DNA from: an uncultured Halanaerobiales bacterium
GTDB taxonomy: Bacteria; Bacillota; Halanaerobiia; Halanaerobiales; M55B127
Reading direction: 5' to 3'
Length of the DNA stretch: 33,506 nt
Assembly (NCBI GenBank): GCA_913055675.1
Contig: CAJXKY010000025.1
Location: forward strand, 1-33,506
Under the pieces are notes generated by a model that did no database searches, had not been told where the DNA came from, and saw only the letters and a program-made list of their open reading frames with translations. Shown piece after piece: positions 23,992 to 33,506 of the stretch; the first letter of the stretch is position 1, and every line of letters starts with the position of its first letter. A program made the translations under genes and the position numbers.

Positions 23992-24714
23992 TTAATCTAC
24001 TCCATATATTTTTTTAATTTCATCAGTATATTCGTCAGTTTTATCTTTGAACTCAACAATATTATTTTCAACTTTAAATCCAGGGTTGCCATCCATTGTA
24101 GCCCTTAAAAGAAAACGATCTGGCGCTCGATTATTCCTGGCCTGAATTAATCTCATTTCTTTTGGTTCAATATTATTTTCCTTCAAAGAAAATATTATTT
24201 GCGGCATTCTTTTAGTAAGATGAACCAAATAAAAGCTGCCTCCAGCTCTTAACAGGCGAGCAGTATTTCTAATTATCTTTTCAATATCAATTTCAATTTC
24301 ATGTCTTGCAATTGCTTTATACTTATTTTCAGTTACCTTACCATTGTTAACAGGACGATAAGGAGGGTTCGTTACTACTGTATCAAATTCATTATCCTCG
24401 AAAAAGTCCATAACATTTTGTATATTACCTTCGATAATCTTGATTTTGTCTTCTAAACTATTGAGGGCTACCGATCTTTTGGACATATTGACAAGCGGAG
24501 TTTGTAATTCCAAACCATATACTTTCTTTGGCTTATTTTTATAAGCTAAAAGCAGTGGAATTACCCCGCTACCACTGCCTAAGTCAATGATTTTATCATT
24601 GTTTTTTACTTTAACATAATTTGCTAACAAAACTGAATCTGTACCAAATTTAAAGTAATCATCATTTTGTATTATCTTTAGATTGTCTGGAATGAGAAAA
24701 TGTTTTTCTTCCAC
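23992..24714 (-). CDS. trmN6: tRNA1(Val) (adenine37-N6)-methyltransferase-like protein
   Basis: SAM-dependent N6-adenine methyltransferase (240 residues with the start chosen here), the Bacillus YabB / E. coli YfiC group. SAM loop DLGSGSG (about 44-50) and catalytic NPPY (116-119). I prefer the GTG at 24714, because AAGGGA lies seven bases upstream; a TTG eleven codons earlier would overlap yabA and lacks an SD. The target tRNA is inferred from the family. Confidence 0.85.
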   Translation of the reverse strand: MEEKHFLIPDNLKIIQNDDYFKFGTDSVLLANYVKVKNNDKIIDLGSGSGVIPLLLAYKNKPKKVYGLELQTPLVNMSKRSVALNSLEDKIKIIEGNIQNVMDFFEDNEFDTVVTNPPYRPVNNGKVTENKYKAIARHEIEIDIEKIIRNTARLLRAGGSFYLVHLTKRMPQIIFSLKENNIEPKEMRLIQARNNRAPDRFLLRATMDGNPGFKVENNIVEFKDKTDEYTDEIKKIYGVD

Positions 24715-24727
24715 AGCAAATTCCCTT

Positions 24728-25033
24728 CTATTCTCTGTTTTCCTCAATTAACCTCAAGCAAAAAAGGCATTCACCTTTTCTTTTTTCACCAAAACTAAGG
24801 TGACAAATATGAAATCCTTCATTATGAAGACGAGCCAAATTATTCTTGCTCTCCGGTATTTTTTCTTCATCTTCTTTAAAAATTATTGATTTCAATTCAT
24901 CATTCTCGTTTTTTAACTCTTCGTTTTCTTTATATAGTTTATAGGTTATATCTTTCAATTTTTTAAACTTCATTGATATTTCTTCTATCTTTTCTTGGAA
25001 CAAAGCTAGTTCTTCTAAAATTTCTTCGTCCAT
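24728..25033 (-). CDS. yabA: Replication initiation control protein YabA
   Basis: 101-residue protein. The first 55 residues form a Leu/Glu/Lys-rich coiled coil used for tetramer formation, and the C-terminal zinc site has H75, C77, C89 and C92 (FHICHLSFG and CLFC). In Bacillus, YabA binds DnaA and DnaN and limits over-initiation. Position between ricT and trmN6 matches the Bacillus order. Confidence 0.92.
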   Translation of the reverse strand: MDEEILEELALFQEKIEEISMKFKKLKDITYKLYKENEELKNENDELKSIIFKEDEEKIPESKNNLARLHNEGFHICHLSFGEKRKGECLFCLRLIEENRE

Positions 25034-25045
25034 AAACCATCGCTC

Positions 25046-25858
25046 CTAATTTTTTTCTTTTATCTTTTTTATTTCTTCCAGACTAAACTTTATTACATCG
25101 CCATCTTTATTTTTGAGTTTAACTACCTGTTTAATTAAATTCCTATCAACAACTTTAGCCTTGTTTCCATTAGTCAATGTTATCTTTTCACCTTGTTCAG
25201 GCATTTCTTTTTTGATTTCTTCATAATAGTCACTTTCATATTTCAAACAACACATCAATCTACCACATAAACCAGAAATTTTAGCCGGATTTAAGGCTAG
25301 CTCTTGGTCTTTGGCTAACTGAATAGAAACAGGATCAAAATCTCTTAACCAGGTATCACAGCAAGTCCTTCTACCACATGGACCTAAGCCTCCAACCATT
25401 TTAGCTTCATCTCTAACTCCTATTTGCCGCAATTCAATCCTAGTTTTAAATACTCGGGCTAAATCTTTAACTAATTCTCTAAAATCAACCCTTCCATCAG
25501 CTGTAAAGTAAAATATTACTTTATTATGGTCAAAAGTATATTCTACATCTATTAATTTCATCGGTAAACCGTGTTCTTTTATTTGTTCCAAAGCTATATC
25601 ATATGCTTCATCTTCCAACTCTTTATTTTTTTCATCTTGATCTATATCTTTTAAAGTTGCTTTCCTTATTACCTTTTTCAAAGGTGATACAATTTCTTCT
25701 TCTTCAACTTTTTTCTTTTCAATAACAACTTCTCCCATTTCTACTCCCCGGGAGGTTTCCACAATTACTTGATCACCATTTTCGACTTCTATATCATCGG
25801 GGTCAAAATAATATATTTTCCCCGCTCTCTTGAAACTTACACCAATTACTTCTTCCAT
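25046..25858 (-). CDS. ricT: PSP1 domain protein RicT/YaaT
   Basis: 270-residue PSP1-family protein. Six cysteines are conserved: C161, C166 and C167 in GGLGPCGRRTCC, and C198, C203 and C204 in SGLCGRLMCCLKYE. In Bacillus the Ric (Y) complex of RicA, RicF and RicT binds Fe-S clusters and promotes RNase Y-dependent mRNA maturation and phosphorelay output. ricA and ricF are not in this window. Usual length; 12 bases before yabA. Confidence 0.93.
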   Translation of the reverse strand: MEEVIGVSFKRAGKIYYFDPDDIEVENGDQVIVETSRGVEMGEVVIEKKKVEEEEIVSPLKKVIRKATLKDIDQDEKNKELEDEAYDIALEQIKEHGLPMKLIDVEYTFDHNKVIFYFTADGRVDFRELVKDLARVFKTRIELRQIGVRDEAKMVGGLGPCGRRTCCDTWLRDFDPVSIQLAKDQELALNPAKISGLCGRLMCCLKYESDYYEEIKKEMPEQGEKITLTNGNKAKVVDRNLIKQVVKLKNKDGDVIKFSLEEIKKIKEKN

Positions 25859-25946
25859 TTTTTTAACTCCCCATTCTATATAATTAGAAATTATAGCTAA
25901 TCTCTTTTATTAATTTAAGAACTTAACTTTAAATATAAATATATAA

Positions 25947-26939
25947 TTATTCCTTCTTTTTAGATCTTATTTTCAAAAACAAGGATGGAAATAAGAGTTC
26001 TTTTTTTATATTTCCATAATAATACCTTTTGTACTGATTTATCTGGTTTGTTAAATCAAATATTTCTTTTATATTAAAATTATTAACTGCTTCAGCAATT
26101 AATTCTTTATAATCAAAATTGATTATCTCATCATTTTCATCTTGCTTTAAAACCAAAATGTCACGAAATAAACTTAACAATAATTCGAACAAAGGAAAAT
26201 CGGATTCATTTATATTTGTCAACTTTTCTGACAACTCAAAAATCTCAAAATTATCTTTTTTATCAATATTTGCAATAAATTTAATTATCTCATCTCGCTT
26301 ATCTATAAAATCTTCTTTCAAAGCAAGGTTGACCGCTTTTTTATATTTTCCCCTTGCCAGGGTAGCGTATAATGCAGCTTCCTCTTTATTAAAATTTTTC
26401 TCATCTCTTAAATATTTTTTAATGACTTCTTCAGGTTGGTTATATAACTTTACTTCCTGACAGCGGGAAACAATAGTTGATATTAAGTCATTTTTATCTT
26501 CATTCGTTAAAATTATAATAGCATATTCGGGTGGTTCTTCTAAAGTCTTTAATAAACTGTTTTGAGCCTGTTCTGTCATTCTAACAGCATTATCAATAAT
26601 GTAAATCTTATAATCCGACTCATATGGTTTATAACTTATTTCTTTCTGTAATTCTCTAATCTGATCAATCAATATACTCGAATGATCTTCTTTGACATCA
26701 ATAACATGAAAGTCGGGATGATTATCATGTTCAAATTTTTTACAACTTATACACTCCCCACAACCATCGGCTATGTTTCTATTACAAAAAATAGCTTGGG
26801 CAAATTCTCGAGCCATCTCCGATTTGCCCAAACCTTTATTTCCGGTAAATAAATAGGCATGACTGATACGATTTTTTTTTATCGTATCCTTTAATATTTT
26901 TTTTGTTTTAAACTGTCCAGGTATATTTTTAAAACTCAT
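25947..26939 (-). CDS. holB: DNA polymerase III delta' subunit
   Basis: Clamp-loader delta' subunit (330 residues). P-loop GNKGLGKS at 33-40, zinc module C52, C60, C63 and C66, and the SRCQ sensor motif in the middle. I chose the ATG at 26939 (SD AGGAG, six-base spacer) rather than the TTG one codon before. It shares the AAA+ build with DnaX encoded at 31682-33409, to which it binds in the loader. The 88-base gap to ricT holds no gene. Confidence 0.94.
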   Translation of the reverse strand: MSFKNIPGQFKTKKILKDTIKKNRISHAYLFTGNKGLGKSEMAREFAQAIFCNRNIADGCGECISCKKFEHDNHPDFHVIDVKEDHSSILIDQIRELQKEISYKPYESDYKIYIIDNAVRMTEQAQNSLLKTLEEPPEYAIIILTNEDKNDLISTIVSRCQEVKLYNQPEEVIKKYLRDEKNFNKEEAALYATLARGKYKKAVNLALKEDFIDKRDEIIKFIANIDKKDNFEIFELSEKLTNINESDFPLFELLLSLFRDILVLKQDENDEIINFDYKELIAEAVNNFNIKEIFDLTNQINQYKRYYYGNIKKELLFPSLFLKIRSKKKE

Positions 26940-26958
26940 CAATAACTCCTAACATTAC

Positions 26959-27312
26959 TTACATTTTAATGAATTGTTCGACATCCATAATAAAAACTGT
27001 AGCTCCACCAATTTTTACATCCATTGGAAAAGAATAATAACTTTCCATGGAATTTGCCACTGGAGACATAGGTGCAATTGTTTTTTTGCGGGCCTCACAA
27101 TTATCCTTTATAATCTCAAGCACCTCATCTAGATGCTCTTCATCAGTTCCGATCATAAAAGTTGTATTTCCTTCTCTTAAAAACCCGCCGGTAGTAGCCA
27201 TTTTTGTAGCTTTAAATTCAGAATTACTTAAATCTTCCATTAAATTATGAGCATCATGATCGTGTACGACCGCGATAACCATTTTTACAGTTTTACTTTC
27301 ATCTCCACTCAT
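26959..27312 (-). CDS. darA: Cyclic di-AMP receptor DarA (PII-like, YaaQ family)
   Basis: 117-residue PII-like signal protein. It closely tracks remembered Bacillus DarA: IAVVHDHDAHNLMEDL, ATKMATTGGFLREGNTTFMIG and IGGATVFIMDVEQF. DarA trimers bind c-di-AMP, a second messenger linked to potassium and osmotic balance; its output partner is not known. The ATG overlaps the tmk stop by four bases (ATGA), so the two are coupled. About eight residues precede the usual N terminus. Confidence 0.94.
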   Translation of the reverse strand: MSGDESKTVKMVIAVVHDHDAHNLMEDLSNSEFKATKMATTGGFLREGNTTFMIGTDEEHLDEVLEIIKDNCEARKKTIAPMSPVANSMESYYSFPMDVKIGGATVFIMDVEQFIKM

Positions 27313-27935
27313 AATAACTCCTCCTTAATTAACCTTAATATATCCTGATGAACAATATCAGAATCCCTACTAGCATCCACAACTTTAAACCTATCATATT
27401 TTTCTGCCATCTCTAAATATGCCTGTCTGACATTTTCATGGAAATCAATTACTTCTCTTTCCAATCTGTCACCAGTCTTATCAGGAGTTAAATCCCTTGC
27501 CCTTTTCAAGCCCTCTTTAACATCTAAATCTAGTAAAAAGGTCAAATCCGGCCAGCAGTCTCTAATAACCCACTCATTAATTTTTCTTACCATCTTGAGA
27601 TCAAGTCCACGACCATGACCCTGATAAGCTATATTTGAATCTATATATCTATCTGAAATCACTATTTTATCATTTTCTACTGCTGGAATTATAGTTTCTA
27701 TTACATGTTGTGCTCTATCAGCAGCATAGAGAAGAATTTCTGCTCTATCATCCATTTGATAATGAATAGGATCCAACAAGATTTTTCTAATCTTTTCCCC
27801 TATCTCAGTACCTCCTGGTTCCTTTGTAAAAATAACTTCATAGTCTAATGTTTTTAATTTTTCTGTTAATAATTTAATTTGAGTAGATTTACCTGAACCT
27901 TCGATACCTTCAAAAGTAATAAAAAAACCTGCCAT
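27309..27935 (-). CDS. tmk: Thymidylate kinase
   Basis: 208-residue dTMP kinase that makes dTDP. P-loop in FEGIEGSGKST (residues 8-18), the DRY-type motif ISDRYIDSNIAYQGHG near residue 93, and a lid region with basic residues near 140-155. First gene of the tmk-darA-holB-ricT-yabA-trmN6-rsmI-metG run, with SD GAGGAG nine bases upstream. Confidence 0.96.
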   Translation of the reverse strand: MAGFFITFEGIEGSGKSTQIKLLTEKLKTLDYEVIFTKEPGGTEIGEKIRKILLDPIHYQMDDRAEILLYAADRAQHVIETIIPAVENDKIVISDRYIDSNIAYQGHGRGLDLKMVRKINEWVIRDCWPDLTFLLDLDVKEGLKRARDLTPDKTGDRLEREVIDFHENVRQAYLEMAEKYDRFKVVDASRDSDIVHQDILRLIKEELL

Positions 27936-27987
27936 CCAGCATATCTCCTCTCCAAAAATTTAACCTTGATCTTACATTTCTGAGATA

Positions 27988-28016
27988 ATAATATCATATT
28001 AATAAGGGTATTTCAA
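27988..28016 (-). promoter_or_regulatory. Promoter of the tmk-to-metG operon
   Basis: Minus strand TTGAAA-N17-TATTAT with an extended -10 (TGATATTAT), about 50 bases before the tmk start. No other good promoter is visible until after metG. Confidence 0.7.
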
Positions 28017-28045
28017 TTAAGTAGTTACCTAATATTGAGACAAGA

Positions 28046-28073
28046 AAGGGCCAGCAATTACATGCTGACCCTT
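28046..28073 (-). terminator. Terminator after trxB
   Basis: Minus strand AAGGGTCAGCA-TGTAAT-TGCTGGCCCTT, an 11-base stem with one G-T pair, 26 bases after the trxB stop. The following T tract is poor on this strand (TCTTGTCTC). Confidence 0.65.
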
Positions 28074-28099
28074 AATTTATATATATTTTTGAAATTTGT

Positions 28100-29032
28100 T
28101 TAATAACCGATAAGATATTTATCAACCTGCATAGCTGCTTTAGCTCCAGTTCCAGCAGCGACAATTACCTGATTGAAGTTAGGTTCTTGTACATCACCAG
28201 CTGCAAATATTCCCTCTTTATTTGTTCGCTGCTTATTATCAGTTATTATATAATTTTTTTCATCTAATTCAATCTGCCCTTTGAAAATGTTAGTTCTTGG
28301 ATCATAGCCTACTGCCATAAATAAACCCTTTACATCTTCTAAAGTTTTAGTCTCATTTTTTTTGTTATTTTCAATAATAATACCGGAGAGATTGTTATCT
28401 CCTTTTAATTCTTCAACTTCAGTATTCCAAAGAATTTCGACTTTTTCATTTTCTTTTATCCGGTCTGCTAATATCTTATCTCCTCTTAATTTATCACGAC
28501 GGTGAATCAAATATACCTTAGAAGCGAATTTAGTTAAGAAATCAGCTTCTTCTATCGCTACATTACCGCCCCCGACAACTGCTACTTCTTTGTCTTTAAA
28601 AAATGCACCATCACAGGTTGCACAATATGAGATCCCGTTTCCAGTTAATTCTTCTTCTCTGTATAATCCTAACCGTTTTGCTTCAGAACCAGTCGCTATT
28701 ATTACAGATTCTGCTTCATATTTTTGCGTATCAGTTTCAATAATATAAGGTTTCTCTTCAAACTGAACCTGCTCAACTATTTCGAAAGCCATTCTTGTTC
28801 CAAATTTTTGAGCTTGTTCAGTCACTTTTTCCATTAATTCAAAGCCGCCAATTCCATTCGGAAAACCGGGAAAATTTTCTAAATCAGGTGTTAAAGTAAT
28901 CTGTCCACCAGGCTCTGGTCCATTCATTACTAAAGGATCAAGTCCAGCTCTAGAACTATATATTGCAGATGTAAGACCAGCAGGACCCCCACCTATTATT
29001 ATTAATTTTTCTTTTTGAATATTATCAGACAT
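28100..29032 (-). CDS. trxB: Thioredoxin-disulfide reductase
   Basis: 310-residue flavoenzyme that reduces thioredoxin with NADPH. FAD loop GGGPAGLTSAI (13-23), redox pair C137-A-T-C140, NADPH loop GGGNVAIEEA and the NADPH-specific HRRDKLR motif, and the C-terminal FAD contact GIFAAGDV. The usual GGGDSA form is GGGNVA here, a common variant in anaerobes. A Rex-like operator lies in the promoter region between guaB and this gene, so redox control is likely. Confidence 0.95.
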   Translation of the reverse strand: MSDNIQKEKLIIIGGGPAGLTSAIYSSRAGLDPLVMNGPEPGGQITLTPDLENFPGFPNGIGGFELMEKVTEQAQKFGTRMAFEIVEQVQFEEKPYIIETDTQKYEAESVIIATGSEAKRLGLYREEELTGNGISYCATCDGAFFKDKEVAVVGGGNVAIEEADFLTKFASKVYLIHRRDKLRGDKILADRIKENEKVEILWNTEVEELKGDNNLSGIIIENNKKNETKTLEDVKGLFMAVGYDPRTNIFKGQIELDEKNYIITDNKQRTNKEGIFAAGDVQEPNFNQVIVAAGTGAKAAMQVDKYLIGY

Positions 29033-29094
29033 AAATATCCTCTCCTCTTAAATATGCACTCACCTTACATTCTAATAGGAAGTTTAAAAGAATG

Positions 29095-29112
29095 CTGTTA
29101 AATCCTTAACAA
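29095..29112 (-). promoter_or_regulatory. Candidate Rex operator upstream of trxB
   Basis: Minus strand TTGTTAA-GGAT-TTAACAG: a perfect TGTTAA/TTAACA inverted repeat with a four-base centre, matching the clostridial Rex consensus TTGTTAAnnnnTTAACAA at all but the last base. It lies about 65 bases before the trxB start and overlaps a possible -35 (TTAACA, 18-base spacer, TATTAG). No T tract follows, so it is not the guaB terminator. Rex itself is encoded at 20485-21147. Confidence 0.6.
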
Positions 29113-29122
29113 ATTAATATTT

Positions 29123-30649
<1,527 letters not shown>

Positions 30650-30703
30650 GACTTTTTCAAAAACAACTAAATTTATATTAAAAAATAGTATTTAATATAA
30701 AAA

Positions 30704-30736
30704 TAAACCCCAGGATATAACATCCTCAGGTTTATC
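30704..30736 (-). terminator. Terminator of the dnaX-ybaB-recR unit
   Basis: Minus strand arms ATAAACCTGAGGAT / ATCCTGGGGTTTAT (one mismatch and one G-T pair), five-base loop, followed by TTTTATATT. It starts six bases after the recR stop. Confidence 0.85.
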
Positions 30737-30741
30737 AAAAG

Positions 30742-31344
30742 TTAATATTTAATTTCACGTCTTCCTTCCAATGCTTTGGACAGGGTGATTTCGTCGGCAA
30801 ATTCAAGGTCTCCCCCGACTGGTAAACCGTGTGCTATTCTTGTAACCTCTACATCAAGAGGTTTTAGTAATTTAGCTAAATACATTGCAGTAGCATCCCC
30901 TTCAGCATTTGGGTCAGTAGCCACTATAACTTCATCTATCCCTTCTTTGATTCTTGGAAGGAGGTTCTTAATCTTTATTTCATCAGGTCCAATTCCATCC
31001 ATTGGAGAAATGGCTCCATGAAGTACATGGTATAATCCATTATACTCACCCGTACTTTCCATTGCAATAACATCTTTAGGACTCTCTACTACACAAATGG
31101 TCCCTTGATCACGTTCTTCGGAAGTACAGTATTCACAAGGGTCTTTTTCAGTTAAATTATTACAAATTGAACAATATTTTGTCTTTTCCCTTGCATCAAT
31201 AATAGCATCTGCAAGTTCTTTTACCTCTGCTTTAGGACGACCTAATAAATAAAATGACAAGCGACGGGCAGTTTTTTGACCTATTCCGGGTAATTTGCTT
31301 AATTCACCAATTAACCTTCCCACAGGCCCCGGATAATGTTTCAT
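30742..31344 (-). CDS. recR: Recombination mediator RecR
   Basis: 200-residue RecFOR-pathway protein that helps load RecA. Helix-hairpin-helix [12 protein letters not shown] near residue 18, zinc finger C58, C61, C70 and C73, Toprim domain (about 81-175) with [13 protein letters not shown] and [15 protein letters not shown], and a Walker-B-like C terminus. Its ATG directly abuts the ybaB stop, a tight coupling seen in most bacteria. Confidence 0.96.
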   Translation of the reverse strand: MKHYPGPVGRLIGELSKLPGIGQKTARRLSFYLLGRPKAEVKELADAIIDAREKTKYCSICNNLTEKDPCEYCTSEERDQGTICVVESPKDVIAMESTGEYNGLYHVLHGAISPMDGIGPDEIKIKNLLPRIKEGIDEVIVATDPNAEGDATAMYLAKLLKPLDVEVTRIAHGLPVGGDLEFADEITLSKALEGRREIKY

Positions 31345-31653
31345 TTAAAACATTCCCGGCATATTCATACCACCGGTCATCTGTCCCATTTTATCATTTA
31401 TTTCTTCTGTTGCTTCTCTCATAGCTTCATTGACAGCAGCCAAAATTAGATCTTCTAACATTTCAACATCTTCAGGATCTACTGCCTCTTCATCAATCTG
31501 TAGGTCGAGAACCTCTTTTTTACCATTGACTAAGGCTTTAACAGCTCCGCCTCCAGCAGTTGCTTCATAAGTCTTATTTTCAAGTTCTTCCTGCATTTCT
31601 GACATCTTCGCCTGCATTTTCTGAGCCTTTTTCATAAGTTTGTTCATGTCCAT
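31345..31653 (-). CDS. ybaB: YbaB/EbfC family nucleoid-associated protein
   Basis: 102-residue DNA-binding protein with the family's MNKLMKKAQKMQAKM N terminus, a central TAGGGAVKALVNGKKEVLDL strand region and a Gly/Met-rich tail. The longer open frame adds 26 residues at the N terminus, but AAGGAGGT sits seven bases before the ATG at 31653 and homologues start here. Lies between dnaX and recR as in most bacteria. Confidence 0.94.
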   Translation of the reverse strand: MDMNKLMKKAQKMQAKMSEMQEELENKTYEATAGGGAVKALVNGKKEVLDLQIDEEAVDPEDVEMLEDLILAAVNEAMREATEEINDKMGQMTGGMNMPGMF

Positions 31654-31681
31654 CAAAATTACCTCCTTAAGGTTTGTTTTT

Positions 31682-33409
31682 TTATTTATTTGAAATAATA
31701 TCGGGGTTAGTTTCAATAATCTCTCCATCAAACATCTTTGCTACATCTTCAGCACTAATCTCCCCCGAGTTTTTATTTTTACTTTTTTTTGAACTTTTAT
31801 TCTTCTTTCTATTTCCATCATTTGAATCTGTGTTCTCAACATCACCTTCAGCTACAACTTTAACCCGACAGGTCCTAGAAAATTGTCTAGAGAAAAATCT
31901 GGCTATATAATCTTCTTTTTCTGCCGCTCTTTTACGGTGGAAATTCTTATCAGGTGGGAAACTAATAAATATCTTATCGTTTACAATCTTAACAGGTTTC
32001 CCTTCCACTAAAATAGCATGCATACTTATATCAGCACTTTTCACATTACCTAGAATATTCTCCCAATTGTTTTTAACCTCATTTAATGTAAGACCACTTT
32101 TAGTTTGAGAAGTTTCAATTTCACTATCTTTTTCTTCGGATTTTACTGTTTTTTGAATATAATCTTTATCCTCTTTTTCAGAAACATCCTCTTGTTTTTG
32201 AGATCCTTCAACTATATTTTCAGAAGTAGATTGTGAAACAAATTGTTTGTTAGCCAGCTTTTTTTCTAACATATTTATCTTTTCTTTAAGTTCTTCAACT
32301 TCTTTTGACAAATCTGCTTCCTTCATCTTATCTGCTAATTTGAAAATACCGACTTCAAGATTTATTCGGCTATTACCGCCTAACTCAATTTCATTTTTTA
32401 TTTCATTCAGTACATCAACTATTTTAGTTAATTTATTTAAAGAAAAATCATTCGCTAAATTATCCATTTCTGTTAAACGCTCTTTGGGTAGTTTAACTAG
32501 ATTAGTTTTAATCCCACATTCCTTTATTAAAAGAAGTTGATTACAGTATTCTTTAAGATCTTCAATTAATCTATCAACATCTTTTCCTTCATTCAAAACT
32601 TCATTTATTAAATTAATTGCGTCTTTAGTATTTTTATTTTTTATATTTAACATTAATTCTTTTAATTCTTGACCTGAAGTTTTACCTAACATTTCTTCAA
32701 TAACATCTGTTTTAATATTTTCACCAGTATATGAAACAGCCTGGTCTAAAATACTTAATGCATCACGTAATCCCCCCTGAGAACTTCTCGCGATTAAATT
32801 TAAGGCAGCCACTTCATAATCCAAACCTTCTTTATTACAAATGTTTTCCAGATGATTTTCAATTTCCTTTTCAGAAATCAATGAAAAATCAAATCTCTGA
32901 CATCTAGACATAATAGTCGGTATTACTTTATGGGGCTCTGTTGTTGCCAAGACAAAAATTACATTATCGGGAGGTTCCTCTAAAGTTTTTAGTAGTGCAT
33001 TGAAAGCAACAGTAGTTAACATATGTACTTCATCTATTATATATACTTTGTATTTGCCTTCCCCAGGATAAAATTTTACCTTTTCCCTTAATTCCCTAAT
33101 TTCATCTATACCACGATTAGAAGCTGCATCTATTTCAATTACATCGATTGAATTACCTGATTTAATCCTTTTACAGGATGCACATTTTCCACAGGGCTCT
33201 ATACTGTCTTCATCCTGACAGTTAACAGCCATTGCTAAAACTTTAGCAGTAGATGTTTTCCCTGTACCGCGCGGACCCGCAAATAGATAAGCATGTGAAA
33301 TCCTATCATTTTCAATTGCGTTCAATAGAGTCCTAGTTACAGCAGGTTGACCTATTATTTCATTAAATTTTTGTGGTCTATATTTCCTATATAGGGAAAT
33401 AGAAGGCAT
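31682..33409 (-). CDS. dnaX: DNA polymerase III gamma/tau subunit
   Basis: Clamp-loader ATPase (575 residues). P-loop GPRGTGKTS at 45-53, zinc module C64, C73, C76 and C79, Walker B VYIIDEVHML near 130, SRCQ sensor near 168, then collar domain to about 365 and a Lys/Glu/Ser-rich tau-specific tail. Weak SD (GTGGTGAG). An eight-A run (31783-31790) occurs near codon 540, too near the end for the E. coli-type frameshift that makes gamma. The SRP RNA gene ends about 40 bases upstream. Confidence 0.96.
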   Translation of the reverse strand: MPSISLYRKYRPQKFNEIIGQPAVTRTLLNAIENDRISHAYLFAGPRGTGKTSTAKVLAMAVNCQDEDSIEPCGKCASCKRIKSGNSIDVIEIDAASNRGIDEIRELREKVKFYPGEGKYKVYIIDEVHMLTTVAFNALLKTLEEPPDNVIFVLATTEPHKVIPTIMSRCQRFDFSLISEKEIENHLENICNKEGLDYEVAALNLIARSSQGGLRDALSILDQAVSYTGENIKTDVIEEMLGKTSGQELKELMLNIKNKNTKDAINLINEVLNEGKDVDRLIEDLKEYCNQLLLIKECGIKTNLVKLPKERLTEMDNLANDFSLNKLTKIVDVLNEIKNEIELGGNSRINLEVGIFKLADKMKEADLSKEVEELKEKINMLEKKLANKQFVSQSTSENIVEGSQKQEDVSEKEDKDYIQKTVKSEEKDSEIETSQTKSGLTLNEVKNNWENILGNVKSADISMHAILVEGKPVKIVNDKIFISFPPDKNFHRKRAAEKEDYIARFFSRQFSRTCRVKVVAEGDVENTDSNDGNRKKNKSSKKSKNKNSGEISAEDVAKMFDGEIIETNPDIISNK

Positions 33410-33450
33410 AATTTATTCTCACCACTTTTTTTATATTATATTATAAAAAA

Positions 33451-33506
33451 TTGACCGTACACTGGCCTCGAATTTTCTTTCCCAAGCGTTACCCCGGCAG
33501 TTAGCT
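33451..33506 (-). ncRNA. ffs: Signal recognition particle RNA (large Firmicutes type), 3' end only
   Basis: The minus strand from the right edge begins AGCTAACTGCCGGGGTAACG and closes with GTGTACGGTC and a T tract. From memory this matches the 3' part of Bacillus subtilis scRNA (GAGCTAACTG...GTAACGCTT...GTGCACGGT), including the unpaired GTAACGCTT. The location just upstream of dnaX is the normal place for this gene in Firmicutes. The rest lies outside the window. Confidence 0.8.

Noticed and set aside
29095..29112. The TGTTAA/TTAACA repeat as a guaB terminator
   Set aside because: The stem is six AT-rich pairs and no T tract follows on the minus strand, so it fits an operator better.
31783..31790. 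Run of eight A in dnaX as a programmed slippage site for gamma/tau
   Set aside because: It lies near codon 540 of 575, far past where gamma products normally end, and sits in a Lys-rich tail where A runs are expected; no stem-loop stands out after it.

Overview
This is an AT-rich chromosomal window that reads as a diderm (outer-membrane-bearing) anaerobic Firmicute, most likely Halanaerobiales or a close relative. The evidence is mixed in kind. The right half has Firmicutes-type housekeeping order and genes (SRP RNA-dnaX-ybaB-recR; tmk-darA-holB-ricT-yabA-trmN6-rsmI-metG; rex; walJ-rlmH). The middle encodes a secreted beta-barrel ending in Phe, a LolA-like periplasmic carrier and an RND transporter, which need an outer membrane. 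Many proteins are rich in Asp/Glu. The order-level assignment is inference.

Layout. 1-10881 (all minus strand, read right to left) is a nucleobase/ureide catabolism block: two fold-type II PLP enzymes, an XRE-cupin regulator, an M20 hydrolase of the YgeY type, a knotted carbamoyltransferase of the YgeW type, then an NCS2 xanthine/uracil permease behind a leader with a terminator hairpin, then a three-subunit molybdenum hydroxylase (xdhA-xdhB-xdhC) with its own extended -10 promoter. xdhC runs to the left edge of the window. 10882-12482 holds a terminator, a decayed ORF, an OsmC-like protein and a dCMP deaminase. 12483-16837 is a three-gene envelope operon (RND transporter, LolA-like carrier, outer-membrane barrel) with a good sigma-A promoter and a strong terminator. 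17314-19035 is the only plus-strand coding stretch: a DUF3841 protein and a Gfo/Idh/MocA oxidoreductase.

19067-33506 (minus strand again) is core genome: rlmH, walJ, rex, metG, rsmI, trmN6, yabA, ricT, holB, darA, tmk, trxB, guaB, recR, ybaB, dnaX and, at the right edge, the 3' end of the SRP RNA gene.

How the parts fit. The left block predicts import of a purine or similar base, hydroxylation by the Mo enzyme, and later steps in which carbamoyl groups are removed (YgeY/YgeW) and an amino acid backbone is deaminated by PLP enzymes. The usual partner YgeX is replaced here by two other PLP enzymes, so this looks like a variant of the known yge-type pathway. The envelope operon predicts movement of a hydrophobic compound between the inner and outer membranes. 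A near-perfect Rex-type operator lies upstream of trxB in the same window that encodes Rex, which suggests redox control of thioredoxin reductase. No CRISPR array, insertion sequence, tRNA or rRNA gene was seen.
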